Assembly (NCBI GenBank): GCA_013368445.1
Contig: JAACJO010000007.1
Coordinates: forward strand, 868,001-932,000
From: Leucocoprinus leucothites
Taxonomy: Eukaryota > Basidiomycota > Agaricomycetes > Agaricales > Agaricaceae
DNA: 64,000 nucleotides
Direction of reading: 5' to 3'
The notes under the pieces are model-generated. The model saw nothing but the letters and a program-made list of their open reading frames with translations, had not been told where the DNA came from and did not search any database. The position numbers were made by a program, and so were the translations under genes. Positions 34,701 to 48,104 of the stretch are shown here, piece after piece (the stretch's first letter is position 1; every line of letters starts with the position of its first letter).

Positions 34701-37700
34701 AGTCCACTCTGTTTAACCGACTCCTAATACGCGAAGCATAGGTATTTTCATTACCACTAATCCGAACTACGCCGGGCGTTCACAACTACCACCCAACTTA
34801 ACGAAGCTATTCAGACCGTTTGTTCACTTTTTTTCTCTGCGTGAAACACATACTTACTACGCTCCTCTAGAATGGCCATGGCTCGCCCAGACAGAGAGCT
34901 CATTGCTCAGGTTATGCTTTTCTCGCAAGGTTTTCGCACTGCCGAGTCCCTCGCTTCTAAGATTGTCCCCTTTTTCAACCTTTGTGATGAGCAACTTTCA
35001 CGCCAGCCTCATTACGACTTCGGTCTTCGTGCTCTCAAAGCCGTGCTTGCAAGTGCCGGTATTCTTAAGCGAGAGAGGCTGCAGAATACTGAGGCTGAGC
35101 AGGGCGAAGACATTGTCGAGATGGAGCAGATCATCCTCATCCAGAGTGTTACAGAAACCATTGTGCCCAAGTTAGTGGCTGATGATGTGCCCTTGTTGAC
35201 CAGGTATGAATTTGATGTATGCTTACATTGGTTTTGAAGTTGCTAAGCTAGCTTCAGCTTGTTGGCCGATGTATTCCCTGGTGTTGATTATGTGCCTGTT
35301 GATCTTGGAGCCTTGCGCGAGCAGATCTTCAAGGTCTGCGCCGAGCGTCGTCTCGTACCTGGCGAGCGGTGGATTGCCAAGATACTCCAACTCTACCAGA
35401 TTCAGAAGATCCAGCATGGTCTCATGATGGTTGGTCCTTCTGGTACAGGAAAGACAAACGCGTGGCAGGTGCTCCTCGCAGCTCTCGAACGGGTCGATGG
35501 TATTGAGGGTGTCGCTTATGTCATCGATCCCAAAGCTATGCACAAGGATGCACTCTATGGTACGCTGGATCAGACGACTCGCGAGTGGAATGATGGTCTT
35601 TTTACGCATATATTGCGTAAGATCGTGGATGATGTCCGTGGAGAGAGTGGTAAACGTCACTGGATTATTTTCGATGGTGATGTCGATCCCGAGTGGGTAG
35701 AGAACTTGAACAGGTTCGTGCACTTCCAATTATCAGACTTTTCCCCAAGACTCACGACCTTGGTAGCGTACTGGATGACAACAAATTGCTGACACTTCCC
35801 AATGGAGAACGTCTCAATTTGCCGCCCAACGTGAGGATTATGTTCGAAGTCGAACATCTCAGATATGCGACTCTGGCTACTGTCAGTCGTTGCGGTATGA
35901 TCTGGTTCAGTGAAGACGTTGTTGAGCCTTCAATGGTGTATCATCACTATCTCTCGACTCTGTCCAGCGTTCCTTTGGATGCTGATGATGAAGACTCTGG
36001 TGACCTTCTCAATCGCAGGACGGAAATATCCTCCGACTCTACCACCTCTGCAAATCTCGTTACTCAACAGCAAATCGCGGCCATTTTGCAGAGATACTTC
36101 GACGAGGGAGAGCTCGTTGATTCTGCTCTATCATACGCCGAATCCATCGAGCATATCATGGACTTCACCATTACTCGTGCCCTGAACACTCTTTTCTCCC
36201 TCCTTAACAAGACCGTCCGCAACGTCATTGAATACAACTTTCAACATTCCGATTTCCCGCTCTCTCCTGAGCGCGTCGAGCAATATGTTACTAAGCGCCT
36301 GCTCATCAACATCATTTGGGCTTTCTCTGGAGACGCCAAGCTTGACCTCAGGGCGAAACTTGGTGATTACCTTCGCAGCCAGACTGGCATTGATTTGCCT
36401 CCTCTCGCCCCAGGTAGCTCTTTGATTGACTACGATGTGCAAGTCTCCAATGGGGAGTGGATCAGTTGGCAATCTCGTGTGCCAGCTATTGAGATAGAGG
36501 CACATTCTGTCACAGCCTCTGATGTCGTCGTCCCTACCATGGACACAGTCCGCCATGAGGAAGTTCTCTACTCGTGGTTGTCAGAGCACAAGCCACTCAT
36601 GCTTTGTGGTCCTCCGGGTTCGGGAAAGACTATGACGCTGTTCAGTGCTCTCAGAAAATTGCCAGACATGGAGGTTGTTGGCCTCAACTTCTCCAGTGCT
36701 ACGACACCCGAATTAATCCTCAAGACTTTCGAACAATATTGCGAGTACCGTAAGACACCCAACGGCGTCATCTTGGCTCCCATACAGATTGGAAGGTGGC
36801 TGGTCGTATTCTGCGATGAAATCAACTTGCCTGCCACTGATAAATATGGAACCCAACGTGTCATTTCCTTCATTCGTCAACTTGTTGAGTCAGGTGGATA
36901 CTGGCGAGCTAGCGACATGGCTTGGGTTAAGCTCGAGCGTATACAATTTGTCGGGGCTTGCAATCCTCCTACAGATCCTGGTCGTGTCCCCCTCAGCCAT
37001 CGTTTCCTCCGTCACGCTCCACTCGTCATGGTCGATTATCCAGGAGAGGTGTCCCTCAAACAGATCTATGGCACGTACAATCGTGCTCTACTCAAAGTTG
37101 TTCCCAACCTCCGTGCTTATGCCGAGCCCCTTACCGATGCCATGGTTGAATTCTACCTCGCCTCCCAGCAACGTTTCACCACAGATGTCCAAGCCCACTA
37201 CGTCTACAGTCCTCGTGAGCTCACTCGTTGGGTTCGTGGCATATATGAAGCCATCCGGCCTCTTGAAACCCTTTCCGTCGAGGGCCTCGTTCGTGTCTGG
37301 GCTCATGAAGCTCTTCGCCTCTTCCAAGATCGTTTAGTGACAGAGGACGAGAAGAGCTGGACTGACGAGAACATTGATGAAGCTGCAATGAAACATTTTC
37401 CAACTATCAACAAAGACGAAGCTCTCAACCGACCAATCTTGTTCTCTAATTGGACCTCCAAGCACTATATCCCGGTTGATCGTGAAACCCTGCGTGAGTA
37501 TACAAAAGCTCGCTTACGAGTATTCTACGAAGAAGAGCTCGACGTTCCCCTCGTTTTGTTCAACGATGTATTGGATCACGTGCTCCGAATTGATCGTGTC
37601 TTCCGCCAAGTCCAAGGACATTTGTTATTAATTGGCGTCAGCGGCAGCGGAAAGGTTGGTACAATGGTTGCTTTCAGGTTGGACTCTGTTAATGCCATCC

Positions 37701-40700
37701 TTAGACTACCCTATCGAGGTTTGTTGCCTGGATGAATGGCTTGAGCATTTTCCAAATCAAGGTCTCCAACAAATACACGGGTGATGACTTCGACGAAGAC
37801 TTGAGGACTGTGCTACGCCGTGCCGGCTGCAAGGGCGAGAAGATATGCTTCATAATGGACGAGTCCAATGTCCTTGATTCTGGATTCTTAGAAAGGATGA
37901 ACACGCTCCTGGCGAACGCTGAAGTACCAGGTCTATTCGAGGGCGACGAGCATGCAGCCTTGATGACAGCGTGCAAGGAAGGCTCTCAGCGTGATGGTTT
38001 GATGCTGGACTCGCCTGAAGAGCTTTATCGCTGGTTTACGCAACAAGTGGCGAAGAATCTGCACGTGGTGTTCACTATGAATCCACCTGAAAATGGTCTT
38101 GCATCGCGAGCTGCTACTTCTCCTGCGTTGTTCAATCGCTGCGTACTGGACTGGTTCGGAGACTGGTCTGATCAAGCATTCTTCCAAGTTGGCATGGAGT
38201 TTACCAACACTCTCGACCTCGACCTTACTTCCTACACGCCACCAGTCCATTTCCCTGTCGCCTATAGAGGTTTGTCCATACCTCCTATCCATCGGACGGC
38301 CGTCGTCAATGCCCTTGTCCATGTCCACCAATCTCTCCATCAAATCAACCAACGTCTCAGCCGCCGTCAAGGCAGGTACAACTATGTCACACCTCGTCAT
38401 TACCTCGACTTGTAAGCATGTGTACCCCTATCCTATTCTTCCAGACTAACGAGGTCTTTCCATAGCATAAACCATTATGTCAAGCTATATACCGAGAAGC
38501 GCGACGAGCTGGAAGAACAGCAGAGACACTTGCATGTTGGCTTGGACAAGCTTCGTGATACTGTCACTCAGGTGGAAGATCTTCGAAAGAGTCTCGCCAT
38601 CAAGCGATCTCAGCTCGAGGCCAAGAACAAAGAAGCGAACGAGAAGCTTCAGCGCATGGTTGCAGATCAACAAGAAGCTGAACAGAAGAAGGCTGCTTCT
38701 ATCGAGATCCAAGCAGCTCTGGTGGAGCAAGATCGTAACATCGCCGAGCGACGCGCCGTAGTTATGGCTGATCTTGCCGACGCTGAACCTGCGGTTTTGG
38801 AAGCGCAATCAGCCGTCAGCAACATCAAGCGGCAACATCTTCAAGAAGTTCGTACTATGGCCAACCCACCAGAAGGAGTCAAAATTGCCATGGAGTCTGT
38901 TTGTACAATTCTTGGCCACAAGATCGACAGCTGGCGTACCGTGCAGGGTATCATTCGCCGTGACGACTTCATCCAACGCATCGTAAACTTCGACACTAAC
39001 ACCCTCACCAAGGGTCTTCGAGAGACGATGAAGAAGGAATTCCTTAGCCGTCCCAATTACAGATTCGAGACTGTCAACCATGCAAGTAAAGCCTGTGGGC
39101 CGTTGGTCAAATGGGCCATTGCTCAGGTCCGCTTCTCTGAAATCCTTGACAAGGTTGAGCCTTTGCGCAACGAAGTTCAATCTCTCGAAAACCAAGCAGA
39201 GACCACCAAGAAGCAGGCCGCAGCCATCATAGAGATGATCGCAGAACTTGAAAAGAAGATTGCCAGGTACAAGGATGAATACGCCCTCCTTATTAGCGAC
39301 GTGCAAGCTATCAAAGCTGAGATGGAGCGCGTTCAAGGCAAGGTGGATAGGAGTATGAAACTGTTGGAGAGCCTTTCGTCTGAGAGGAATCGCTGGGAGG
39401 CAGGAAGTCGTACCTTTGATGTTGAAATGAGTACCATTGTCGGAGATGTCCTGCTTTCCGCGGCATTCCTGGCCTACGGTGGCTTCTTTGATCAACATTA
39501 TCGCGAGATCATGTGGCAGGAGTGGTCGAGTCACCTTGCAGATGCAAGCATCAAGTTCAAACAGGAGCTTGCATTCACCGAATATCTTTCCACTGCGGAT
39601 GACCGCCTCAGCTGGCAATCCAAATCACTTCCATCGGACAATCTTACAACCGAGAATGCGATCATGCTTAAGCGTTTCAACCGTTATCCTCTCATCATCG
39701 ATCCTACTGGCCAAGCTACCACCTTCCTGCTGAATGAATACAAGGAGCGCAAGATTACTGTGACCAGCTTCTTGGATGAAGCCTTCCTGAAAGTTTTGGA
39801 GAGCGCCCTTCGTTTCGGTAACCCCCTCCTCATCCAAGACGTTGAACACCTCGATCCGATCCTCAATGCCGTTCTTAACAGAGAGATTAGACGTACCGGG
39901 GGACGTGTCCTTATTCGTCTAGGAAACCAGGACATCGATTTCTCTCCATCATTCACTATGTTCCTGTCGACCCGCGATCCATCGGTCGAGTTTTCCCCTG
40001 ATATCTGCAGTCGCGTTACCTTCGTTAACTTCACGATGACAAGGAGCAGTTTGCAGAGCCAATCGCTTGACCAAGTCTTGAAAGTGGAACGACCCGATAC
40101 AGAACGAAAGAGGACAGATCTCATGAAGATCCAGGGTGAATTCCGCCTCAGGCTTCGCACTTTGGAGAAGTTGTTACTTCAGGCTCTCAACGAGTCCTCA
40201 GGTAATATCCTTGATGATGATAAGGTCATTGATACCCTAGAGACTTTGAAGCGTGAAGCTGCCGACATTACCCGCAAGGTCGAAGAGACAGACATTGTTA
40301 TGAAGGAGGTGGAGCAAGTCACTGCCGAGTACCTTCCATTAGCGCAAGCTTGCAGTTCCGTCTTCTTTGTCTTGGAACAGCTCAACATCGTGAATCACTT
40401 CTATCAATTCTCTCTTCGCTTCTTCCTCGATATCTTCGACTACATTCTCCACCATAACCCCAACCTCAAGAACATCTCCGACCACAACATCCGGCGAGAA
40501 ATTCTTCTCAAGGATTTATTCCTTATCGTGTACAAACGAACGTCTAGGGCATTGTTATATCGTGATCATGTTATGCTCGCAGTGCTTCTAGCACAAGTCA
40601 AGCTGCGTGGCATTGAAGATATAGGAGACGAGCTCGAATTCCTTCTCGAAAGTGGAGATGGTGTTGCGGCAACGGCAACATCCCAGATGCAAAACATCTC

Positions 40701-43069
40701 CGTCCTGTCATCTGAGCAAGCCCTTCGCCTCGAAAATTTCGCCAAGCACTCTATCTTCAAACCAGTGCAAACACACATCGCTGACCATGAGAGTGAGTGG
40801 GCTTCCTTCCTTGAAGCTGAAGCGCCCGAGAGACAACCACCCACCCCGTGGGAACCGAGTACTCGTAAGTAATGCAAGTTGGATATTCAATCCTGTCCTC
40901 ACATTTTTATCAGCCGCTGTGGAAGCGATCCGTGCTCTCTTAATCATCAAATGCTTTAGACCCGATCGACTTCTTCAAGCAACCACCATCTTTGTGAGGA
41001 CCGTTTTTGAGACCGACCTAGCCGAAGTTTCGAGCTATGACCTTGGCGCGATTGTTACAGATGAGGTTCTTCCAGTAGCCCCAGTGTCCCTCGTATCTGT
41101 CCCTGGATATGATGCCAGTTATCGTGTAGAAAATCTCATCAAGAACACTGGAGCGCGCTCTGCCTCTGTTGCAATGGGCTCTCAAGAAGGTTACACATTA
41201 GCAGATCAAGCCATAGCTGCAGCATCCAGGCAAGGTACTTGGGTCCTGCTGAAGAACGTTCACCTCGCGCCAACATGGCTGGGGCAACTTGAGAAGAAGC
41301 TACAGACGCTCAATCCACACCGCAACTTCAGACTCTTCCTCACCATGGAGGCAAATCCCTCTATTCCAGTCAACATTCTCCGACAATCTCGCCTCATTAT
41401 GAACGAGCCACCCCCTGGTATCAAAGCAAACCTTCTTGACTCCCTTCGTTCGATTCCCTCTTCTCGACTATCTCAAGGGCCCGCCGAGAAGGTCAGGCTC
41501 TACTTCCTTCTCGCCTGGTTCCATGCTGTCGTACAAGAACGTCTTCGTTACGTTCCTTTGGGGTGGAGCAAAACCTACGATTTCAACGACTCCGATATGG
41601 CCTCGGCATTCACCACAATCGACACATGGCTCAACATGGCAGCTCGCGGAAAGACTAATCTAGACCCCGCCACTATCCCTTGGGACGCCCTAAGAACGTT
41701 GATCAAACAATCCGTGTATGGTGGCCGTGTGGACAGCGACTTCGATCAAAAGATTCTTGATGCGTTTGTGGATGGTCTCTTCAGTCCGTTAGCGTACAAT
41801 GTGGATTTCGATTTGGTCCCAACGTTAGCTGGTCAACAGCAACTCTTGGCAGTACCCGATGGAACCAAGATGGAACATTTCTTATCCTGGGTACAGGCTC
41901 TCCCAGATCGTGAACCGCCGGCCTGGTTGAGTCTTCCACCAACCGCGGAGCGCGTCATTGCTATCGCACAAGGTGTGTTCGTCTCTTTCTCTTCTTAACA
42001 AGCGTTGCTGACATAAGCAAAGGTAACGAGCTGCTCGGCAAGCTGAGGAAAATGCGAATGCTTGCAGATGATGAGGATGAGGTTATTTCCACAGCCACGT
42101 CCATAACTCAGTCAGCCCAACCAGCATGGATGAGGACATTATACGAGCGCTGTCGCGAGTGGCTTGACCAGCTTCCTTCCGTGAGCCAATCGTCCTACGG
42201 ATTCGTAATCCTTACTGATTGTTATTTCCAGCAATTTGCTACTCTACCTAGGCAGACGGCCGAAAACCAAGACCCATTGTATCGCCTGTTCTCTCGTGAA
42301 GGTCTCGTGGGCCGCAAACTTCTTGATCAAGTTAGGAAGGACCTAGCGGATGTCGTTAAGGTCTGCCGAGGAGAACTCAAGCAAACAAATCACCTTCGAA
42401 CACTCATGAGTTCTCTGACTAAGGGTGAGTATTCCATATGCACGGTGAATGTAACCTTTTGTTGATTATGTCCTAGGCACGATCCCTGAGCACTGGAGAC
42501 GGTACAAAGTCAACAAGACCATGGCTGTCACAGGCTGGATTGCCGATTTCGCTCGCCGCCTGCAGCAGCTTGACCACGTTGCAGGTGTGGATAATTTGAG
42601 CAACGTTGAAGTGTGGCTCGGAGGACTGTTCTTCCCTGAAGCGTATATTACTGCCACACGGCAGGCTGTTGCTCACCGGAAGAAGTGGAGTTTAGAAACT
42701 CTTCACCTCCGTCTGGATCTGGAACGTGTCAATGACCCAGAGGCTTTCATTGTGGATGGTGAATAAACTCGACTTGGGTCCGATACAAGTAGCTGACATA
42801 CCATTTCAGGATTGGCCATTGAAGGCGCCTCGTGGACGACCGACAAACTTGTTTTGAACGACGGCGAGGTCGTCAGGCTCAATGCCTCACAGATTCGCTG
42901 GGTGCAAACCGATGATTCAGCTCGTGATACGCTTGTCAACTTGCCGGTATACCTGAACGGTGACAGGAGCGATGTCTTGTTCACTGTAGACCTCCCCTTT
43001 GATCGTAACGCAGGATCGTTGGTAGCAATGAGGGCAGTTTGCTTGACCGCAGGAGGTTCGACTCACTAG
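31786..43069 (+). CDS. dhc2: Cytoplasmic dynein heavy chain, C-terminal (motor) half of a split gene
   Basis: Eighteen exons join in frame to 3,466 residues. The first exon is six bases (Met-Glu, 31786-31791). The protein then enters directly the region that in full-length chains follows the tail ([30 protein letters not shown]). The linker leads to six AAA units. Walker A loops are [10 protein letters not shown] (AAA1, residue 746), [11 protein letters not shown] (AAA2, 1042), [11 protein letters not shown] (AAA3, 1416) and GVSGSGKTTLS (AAA4, 1758, split by an intron). AAA1 Walker B is CFDEFNRL. The antiparallel stalk starts near 2001; the microtubule-binding domain lies near 2130-2215 ([31 protein letters not shown]). 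The C-terminal domain ends DRSEVLFT-like. About 1,000 N-terminal residues, which bind the intermediate and light-intermediate chains, are absent, and the SmE gene lies immediately upstream. Agaricomycetes are known to encode dynein heavy chain in two genes, so the tail is expected elsewhere. The motor drives minus-end transport and nuclear migration. Confidence 0.93.
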
Positions 43070-43209
43070 ACACGATGTTTTTGGATGCCATGATACCCTT
43101 GTTATTGTACTTACGACTCCCTGATACCTTGGATTTCACCTCACATTCTCATCTACTCATTAATTACGACCTGTTATGAACTTATAAACCGATGCTTGTT
43201 TTAATGGAT

Positions 43210-44431
43210 TCATGATGTTTCTTCTACTACTGTGCTACCGCCAGTGACCTCGAGCACTTTCCAGTCTATCTCTATGCCCTGCTCTCTGAAGATCTTGCGG
43301 GCATCTTCGGCAATAGCTTCGAAACCTTCCGTGGCGAGTGCAAGGATAGTAGGTCCTGCGCCAGAAAGGCAGATGCCTAATAAACCAGGATGAGTAGTTG
43401 GTGTGATTTGGGACGTCACTTCAGGTAGCCCAGGTATCTAAAGTGGAGAGGGTTAGAGGAAGTGATTTCATGTGAGTAGGGGGGTAGCGCACAAGTGTCC
43501 TCCTATAGGGTTGATGTACGCGATCCTTCATCGCCTCATAAATAAGATCTGGATCCGGAGGTGTTTGTGCGAGAGCAGTTGTGAGTACAGCTAGTCTCTG
43601 CAAGTTGAAGACCTACAAGGCGCATGAGCAATCTTCAGTACTAAAAATCAGAAGAAGGAAACCCACCAAATCTTTCCTTGAATACTCAGTTGGCAACACA
43701 CTCCTCGCCTTTGCTGTACTCAACTCAAACCTCGGCACAATCGCTACAGCCTTGATACATCTCGACCACCCAAACCTCACATAGTGACCAATCCCAAATG
43801 GCGGTACGGGTGGATTCAACCCCCATTCTTCACCGGCGTCTGGAGGATACTCAGGTAAGACCTCGCTCAGGGGTACACTAGCCCTTTCACTATCCTGTTC
43901 ATCCAGTTCCTTCAGATATGATCCAACAAATCCACCGACTAGAGCGGCAGTGACGTTATCCGGGTGTCGTTCTACCATAAGAGCGAAATCAAGGAGTCGT
44001 TCAGTGGGGAGGTGAAGTTGGCCGAGAGTGTTACCGAGGAGGACGCCCGCGATGACTGCAGCACCTGATGAACCCAAGCCTCGGCCAAAGGGAATTTCAT
44101 TGTGTGCGTGAATGGAGAGGTGGGAGGGGAAGCGCGGGATGGAATGACATCGGAGGACGTAGAGTGCGACGCGGGTGGTAAGGTTTTGGTAGGCGTTGAG
44201 AGGGACTTCGGAGGCGCCTTCGCCAGAGTAGGTGATTCTCGGCTGGACGTATAACGAGGATGGGGATGACGGCGGTGGCGAGGGGGGTGGAGAGACAGGG
44301 TAAGAGACGGTGAGTGTGAGAGAGAGGGAGAGGGAGAGGCCGACGACGTCAAAGCCTGGTCCGATGTTGGCTGATGTCGCTGGGACTTTGATCGTGAATC
44401 TGCGTACGCGGAGAGGTGTTGATTCCGACAT
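43210..44431 (-). CDS. THR1: Homoserine kinase
   Basis: Three exons (44431-43667, 43612-43493, 43437-43210) give 370 residues, the usual size. It is a GHMP kinase: the N-terminal strand FTIKVPATSANIGPGFDVVG, the ATP loop IPFGRGLGSSGAAV, the ERHPDNVTAALVGG segment and the C-terminal LSGAGPTILAL motif are all present. The enzyme phosphorylates homoserine on its hydroxyl with ATP, the committed step toward threonine, in the cytosol. A Pro/Ser-rich loop (VSPPPSPPPSSPSS) is inserted after the first strand pair, probably a surface loop. The gene is convergent with dynein, with 140 bases between the stop codons. The start is the first ATG and gives a normal N-terminus. Confidence 0.95.
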
Positions 44432-45088
44432 CGCGTCTCTTTGATTCTAATTTTTCTTAACCGTGGTCCTTTGACGCAGTGGCTGCGGCTTTAGCTCTTA
44501 TGGGGAAATTTCCGGCCACACACACGCACGTACACGGGAGTGTAAGTACCCCGAAATTAGAGAGAGTGGAATGGAAGATGGAGAGAATTTTTTTTCGAGG
44601 GTGAGAGTATTCGGCGAAACCTAGAGTGAGGTGGGTAGAGGAGCTCGGAAGTAATCTGGAGGATCCTCTCTTTTTTTTTTTGCCCACTCGTTCTCTTTGT
44701 TAATTGGAAGGGCGTGCCTTGCAATGAGCGTCTGTCGGATCTATATCTCCGAAGCCCATCACCACCCCCGGATCAGTTATATCCGATAGGATGACTCAAA
44801 GTCCTTTCAGGCAGTGACTCTATTCAGACTGGTGAATTCAAAAGACTCTACTACGATAATATAGCTCAACAGACTAATTTATCTAACATACGATGAGAGA
44901 GAGAAAAGACCTGACGGTGCTTCGAGTGGTACACATTTTGCTCGGATGAAGCCGCCCAGCTCTCAGTATCTGAACTGAAAACAGCCAAATATGCCAACAA
45001 AAAGAACAGGATGGATGATAGACACAATTATAACTTAACATGAGGGGGACAAACCGTAAAAAAAAAGAAATAACAAAAGTACTGAACG
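44432..45088. other. Intergenic, upstream of THR1
   Basis: A 657-base gap with poly-T runs near 44590 and 44670, which are probably part of the homoserine kinase promoter. An open frame at 44457-44687 has no motif. The part from about 44830 on is AT-rich and is likely the 3' UTR of the next minus-strand gene. Confidence 0.5.
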
Positions 45089-47447
45089 TTACCTCGCTGC
45101 AGGCTGCTGCTGCGCTGCGGGTTGCTGAGGTGCCTGATATGCTCCATAATAACCTTGCTGTTGAGGATGATACACTCCATTCGTCATAACTGGCGTTGCC
45201 GCTGTCGTAGTTGTCGTGGCAGTCGCACTACGCGCGGGCAAAGTCGGCTGCTGGCCCACCGCATATCCACCCCAAACACCCGGTACACCCACCGCGCCAC
45301 CACTACTACCACCACCACCAACGCTCGTAGGCTTATTCATCGCAGCGGTATTCGCAACGGCAGGTGTCGGAGTAATACCTCCTACCACCTGTGTTGCTAC
45401 TGGTCTCTGTTGCTGTTGCTGTTGCGCCTGAGCCACAGCGGGCTGTTGGTAATATCCGTACGCAGTTGTTGCAGGTTGTGGTGTTCCACGTCCAGCCGTA
45501 TTCGCAGCAGCGGCACTAGCTGCATACTGTTGTGCGTGTGCAAACCAATTCGTGTACGCCGCATAAGGTTGTTGACTCGTTGCTCCTGCCCCGTATGCCT
45601 GCTGGCCGTAATAGTGTGGTTGTGCTTGCGCAGATTGGATGTAATTCTGATAGTAGGATGTAGCACCGGGTTTGTAGGGGGTGTAGCCTGTGGCCGGAAC
45701 AGCACCTGTTGCAGGTCGATATGCCTGAGTCTGTTGAGTCGGATAGTACGAGTAGCCGGCGTAGGGTGTTGTTGTAGGGGCGACCGTGGATGCAACAGGA
45801 GTGATAGATGTAGGAGCGGGGGATGAAGAAGTGGATGCTATAGCGGCAGCAGTAGCAGTAGCCTGGGATGGAATAGCCGACGCCTGTGGGGTAGCACGAA
45901 CTTTAACGGTCGAATCGTCACGAAGTGCGGTAGCTCGGTTTTCCGGTAGTGTGCCATGCCAACCGGGACGAGGTTCTAATGCAAGGGACTTGTGAAGCTT
46001 CTGGAGAACAGAAGAAGGTGGGATAATGGAAAGGAAGTCGCCATTGGAGGATGCTCGAGGTCGGAGTGAGCTTAGTGTTTCGAGGGATTCCAAGATACCG
46101 TGAGCTACGTGGACGCGGAAGTTAAGAGTGAGACAGGGTGAAAATGAAGAAAGGGAGGACGTGATATGAACGTACCAATTTGCCATTCTTCCGATGTTTC
46201 GTCCACAGTAGATGCACCTTGTTTTGAAAGACGATCGGTTTGAAGCTCTTGCAGGCGCACGAGTGCGCGTTGGTTCCGTGCAAGGAGTTCGTCCACGAGA
46301 TTCTCCAGTTCAGAGTTGTCGAGTGCAGCCTTGAGGTTCTGGATATCTTCAGGAGGTAAAATACCGTCGAACTCGGTTTGCACATCGACAGGTTCTGACT
46401 CTGGTTGTGGTCGGTGTAGTATTTCATCGTCCACGTCCATAATACTCCCTCTGCCTTCTATCCATTCGCGTAGCTCCGCTTCTCTCTGGGCTTTTCTTTC
46501 GCGTTTGTACCACAGTATCTCACCAAGCTCGCGACGGCCGATGAGCTCACAGTCATGGTCGAATGGAGGTGCAAAACTTGTCCATGGACCATAGTCGAGG
46601 AAGGAGCCTGCTGTGAGATGTCTCTGTGGAGACACCTGCTTGGTTGGGAATGTCTTGGAGGGTTTATAGGAACCAAGTGTGGGTGGGAGTTTGGAGGACT
46701 GTAGTGAAGAGGGAGTGGGAAGGATGGAGACGAGTTCTGCGTGGCCGGTGGGGAGGTCTTTGAGGAGAGAGGACGGAGAAGAGGGGCACTCGGAATTGAG
46801 GGAGGACCAGTAATCACCGGAAGGCAAATGCTGTACGAGGGCATAGCGGTGCCGTGAAAGCAAAGGCGAGGAGGGAGATTTTGGCTGATCAAGAAAGTCT
46901 GAGGAAAGAGGTGCAGAATAAGAAAGTGGGGGAATGTTGCGAGAGGCTTGGTCGAGGAGAGAGAGAGCCTGCGAGCAAAAGTGGAGCTGCTGAGCGGCAG
47001 TCTGCGAGGGCCGAGAGCGAGGGTGTGCAGCGAGTGGACGGAGGTTGTGGATGGCAGACTGCGAAGAGTGAGTTTGTGAGGCCCAAAAGAGACTGTAGAC
47101 TCACCCTGAGGACGCGCAGAGAATGTTGGTGTGGATTTGCCAGGAGAGAGCGGAGAGAGAAAGACGAGCCCGACGACGGCGAAACAGGAAAGACGCGATC
47201 AAGAAGTCCAAGCGAATCCGACCTGCAACCTTCCACTCAGCACAGTCCTGACTGATAAATTGCCCACCTACTCTTCCAGCACTTGCAGTATTTTCTGTCC
47301 ATCTTCTGGTTCAAGCGTCGAGTCCGCCACGCTCACAGTAGAGTCCGTGCGCGCCAGTTTCTGCGGTTTTTCGTGAGGTGACGAGTTGCGTTTCCGTTTT
47401 TTGATTGCTGGTTCGGCATTACCACCTGAGCGAGTTGCGCGAGCCAT
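45089..47447 (-). CDS. Unrecognised protein with Gln/Tyr/Ala-rich C-terminus
   Basis: Four exons (47447-47272, 47222-47105, 47058-46176, 46104-45089) join to 730 residues. The first 60 residues contain a basic, nuclear-localisation-like stretch (AIKKRKRN). A helical segment follows (SQTAAQQLHFCSQALSLLDQ), then a conserved-looking core (RYALVQHLPSGDYWSSLNS, GHAELVSILPTP, FLDYGPWTSFAPPFD, LGEILWYKRERKAQREAEL) and a coiled coil near LENLVDELLARNQRALVRLQ. The last 250 residues are Ala/Gln/Tyr/Pro-rich with QQQQQQ and YYGQQAYG-type runs, a prion-like composition often found in chromatin and RNA-granule proteins. I do not recognise the family. A nuclear chromatin-remodelling or transcription role is a guess from composition. 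Its start codon faces that of mL43 with 151 bases between them. Confidence 0.75.
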
Positions 47448-47598
47448 TTCGCGCGTCTTTGTCGCTAGTTATCTGCCCTTTTGGCAATTCACATCCTTCC
47501 CTTTTTCATTCTCCGATCGAAACTCCGCTCGCCCGCCCAGGCGCGTCTCCTCCCGTCCCAAGAGCCCTCCTCGTCGTCCCTCAGGCCCACCGCTGACC

Positions 47599-48104
47599 AT
47601 GGTCTTTCATAACTACTCCATGACTAGACCTCTCGTGTCCCCACTCATGCGTGCCGCCCAGCGCTCCCTCCCTGCCAACGGTCACGCTGCATTTATACCC
47701 CACATTAGAAAACTTGTCTTTGAGTACTGTGACAAATGGCCCTCATCTCAACGCACGCGCACTTTTCTCCTCACCCAACTCCAACACCTTGCACGCGAAA
47801 ACCCACACGTTGAGATCGCGGTCAGGCAGCGCAACCATAAAGAACCCATTGTTCGCGGTTTCTATGGTGCGTGTTTGCTCTCTTCATACTTCATTAATAA
47901 ACTCATTTTTTTTTAGCCAACAACCGCGACAAAGTTATTCCTCTTAATGGCTTGGAGGTCACCGCCATTCAGCAAAAGGTTCAGCTGCTTCTTGACTCTT
48001 CTGGAGCCAAGATCAAGCCTCTTAAGCGCAAGGCCGTCGAGAGTACCACAGAAGCCGCAAGAGGCGTCTGGAGCGGTCTCCACGCCGATCGTCCAGTTCT
48101 CTAG
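47599..48104 (+). CDS. MRPL51: Mitochondrial large-subunit ribosomal protein mL43
   Basis: Two exons (47599-47866, 47917-48104) join to 151 residues. The L51/S25/CI-B8 (thioredoxin-like) domain shows as KLVFEYCDKWPSSQRTRTFL, FAREN-like LARENPHVEIAVRQRNHKEP and VRGFYANNRDKVIPLNG. The family covers yeast Mrpl51 and human MRPL43, components of the mitochondrial 54S subunit. The C-terminal extension (KPLKRKAVESTTEAARGVWSG) is basic. The start codon follows a CT-rich leader. The single intron has a GTGCGT donor and a T-run acceptor. Confidence 0.9.
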
